Source: Bacteroidales bacterium | Lineage (GTDB): Bacteria; Bacteroidota; Bacteroidia; Bacteroidales; JAGOPY01 | Assembly: GCA_030638325.1 (NCBI GenBank) | Contig: DAOWEV010000188.1 | Location: forward strand, 1 to 6,113 | Direction of reading: 5' to 3' | DNA: 6,113 bases | In this document: positions 5,920-6,113 of the stretch, in pieces | Layout: every line of letters starts with the position of its first letter | How positions within the stretch are numbered: position 1 is the stretch's first letter | Notes under the pieces: generated by a model | What the model saw: only the letters and a program-made list of their open reading frames with translations | Database searches by the model: none | What the model was told of the DNA's origin: nothing | Program-made: the position numbers and the translations under genes

Positions 5920-5946
5920 GGGGAGGAAAATATTATTCTCCTCCCC
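5920..5946 (-). promoter_or_regulatory. Intercistronic stem-loop in the leader of the porin gene
   Basis: On the minus strand GGGGAGGA pairs perfectly with TCCTCCCC across an 11-base A+T-rich loop, where a few more A-T pairs could form. It sits 17 bases after the stop of the upstream gene and 20 bases before the porin ATG. No T-run follows (the next bases are TATCAAAAACC), so it is not a standard terminator. It could act in mRNA processing or stability, or in attenuating the distal genes. One arm contains GGAGG, but too far from the start to be a normal Shine-Dalgarno site. Confidence 0.55.
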
Positions 5947-5963
5947 GAAGTATAATTAAAATA

Positions 5964-6113
5964 TTAATTTGTAACAGCAACATAGTCATAAGGGCCATGC
6001 CAGTGTGGAGATCCACCGGCTGACAATGCATCATATGAAAGGCTGTTAACTCCGAATTTAAGGCTGCTAACATTGTATCCTAAGACATTTAACCAGGCAG
6101 TGATCATTGATGA
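5964..6113 (-). CDS. C-terminal end of a probable rhodanese-like domain protein (partial)
   Basis: An open frame enters from the window edge and ends with TAA at 5964-5966, leaving 49 residues. The stretch SSMITAWLNVLGYNVSSLKF and the following GVNSLSYD resemble the last helix and strand of a rhodanese domain after the active-site loop. There, exported Bacteroidota rhodaneses often have 'a loop, then S-x-I-T-A-x-L-N-x-LGY-x-x-x-SLKFG'. The protein then ends with a short His-, Pro- and aromatic-rich tail (GSPHWHGPYDYVAVTN). The cysteine loop itself would lie just outside the window, so activity cannot be judged. It is on the same strand as the porin gene and 64 bases upstream of it, consistent with an operon of rhodanese, porin and second rhodanese. 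That the frame codes is likely from its length, family-like pattern and stop position; the family call from so short a piece is moderate. Confidence 0.65.
   Translation of the reverse strand, partial: SSMITAWLNVLGYNVSSLKFGVNSLSYDALSAGGSPHWHGPYDYVAVTN

Overview
The window most likely comes from a Bacteroidota genome (Bacteroidales-like). The signs are matches to the TAnnTTTG promoter core of that phylum, lack of Shine-Dalgarno sites at most starts, an OprP/OprO-type porin, a long-form QueA, and A+T-rich spacers carrying heptamer tandem repeats. There is no rRNA, tRNA, CRISPR array or recognisable transposase. The assignment rests on sequence style and family knowledge, not on a database search.

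Left part (1-2168): two divergent genes share a spacer of about 60 bases. On the minus strand is the N-terminal part of a P-loop NTPase of the SIMIBI/MobB type, cut by the window edge. On the plus strand is an exported gamma-glutamyltransferase-family Ntn hydrolase that resembles the YwrD-like branch more than classical glutathione GGT. A TAnnTTTG box faces each gene.

Middle (2169-3847): a convergent spacer holds two heptamer arrays of different sequence. Next comes queA on the minus strand, for S-adenosylmethionine:tRNA ribosyltransferase-isomerase (queuosine synthesis), in a 410-residue form with extra segments. The 282-base spacer upstream of queA holds a third heptamer array, a GAGTGCCTAA repeat family and two strong hairpins that probably end the next transcript.

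Right part (3848-6113): three minus-strand genes in series, read from right to left. They are the C-terminal tail of a probable rhodanese-like protein (partial), an OprP/OprO-like outer-membrane porin, and a secreted two-domain rhodanese with one active-site cysteine. The spacers are 64 and 63 bases, and clear terminator-like structures appear only after the last gene. This looks like one operon pairing an outer-membrane channel with periplasmic sulfurtransferases. It is the part of the window most likely to be an under-described functional unit. A role in uptake or handling of thiosulfate, polysulfide or a similar sulfur compound is inference.
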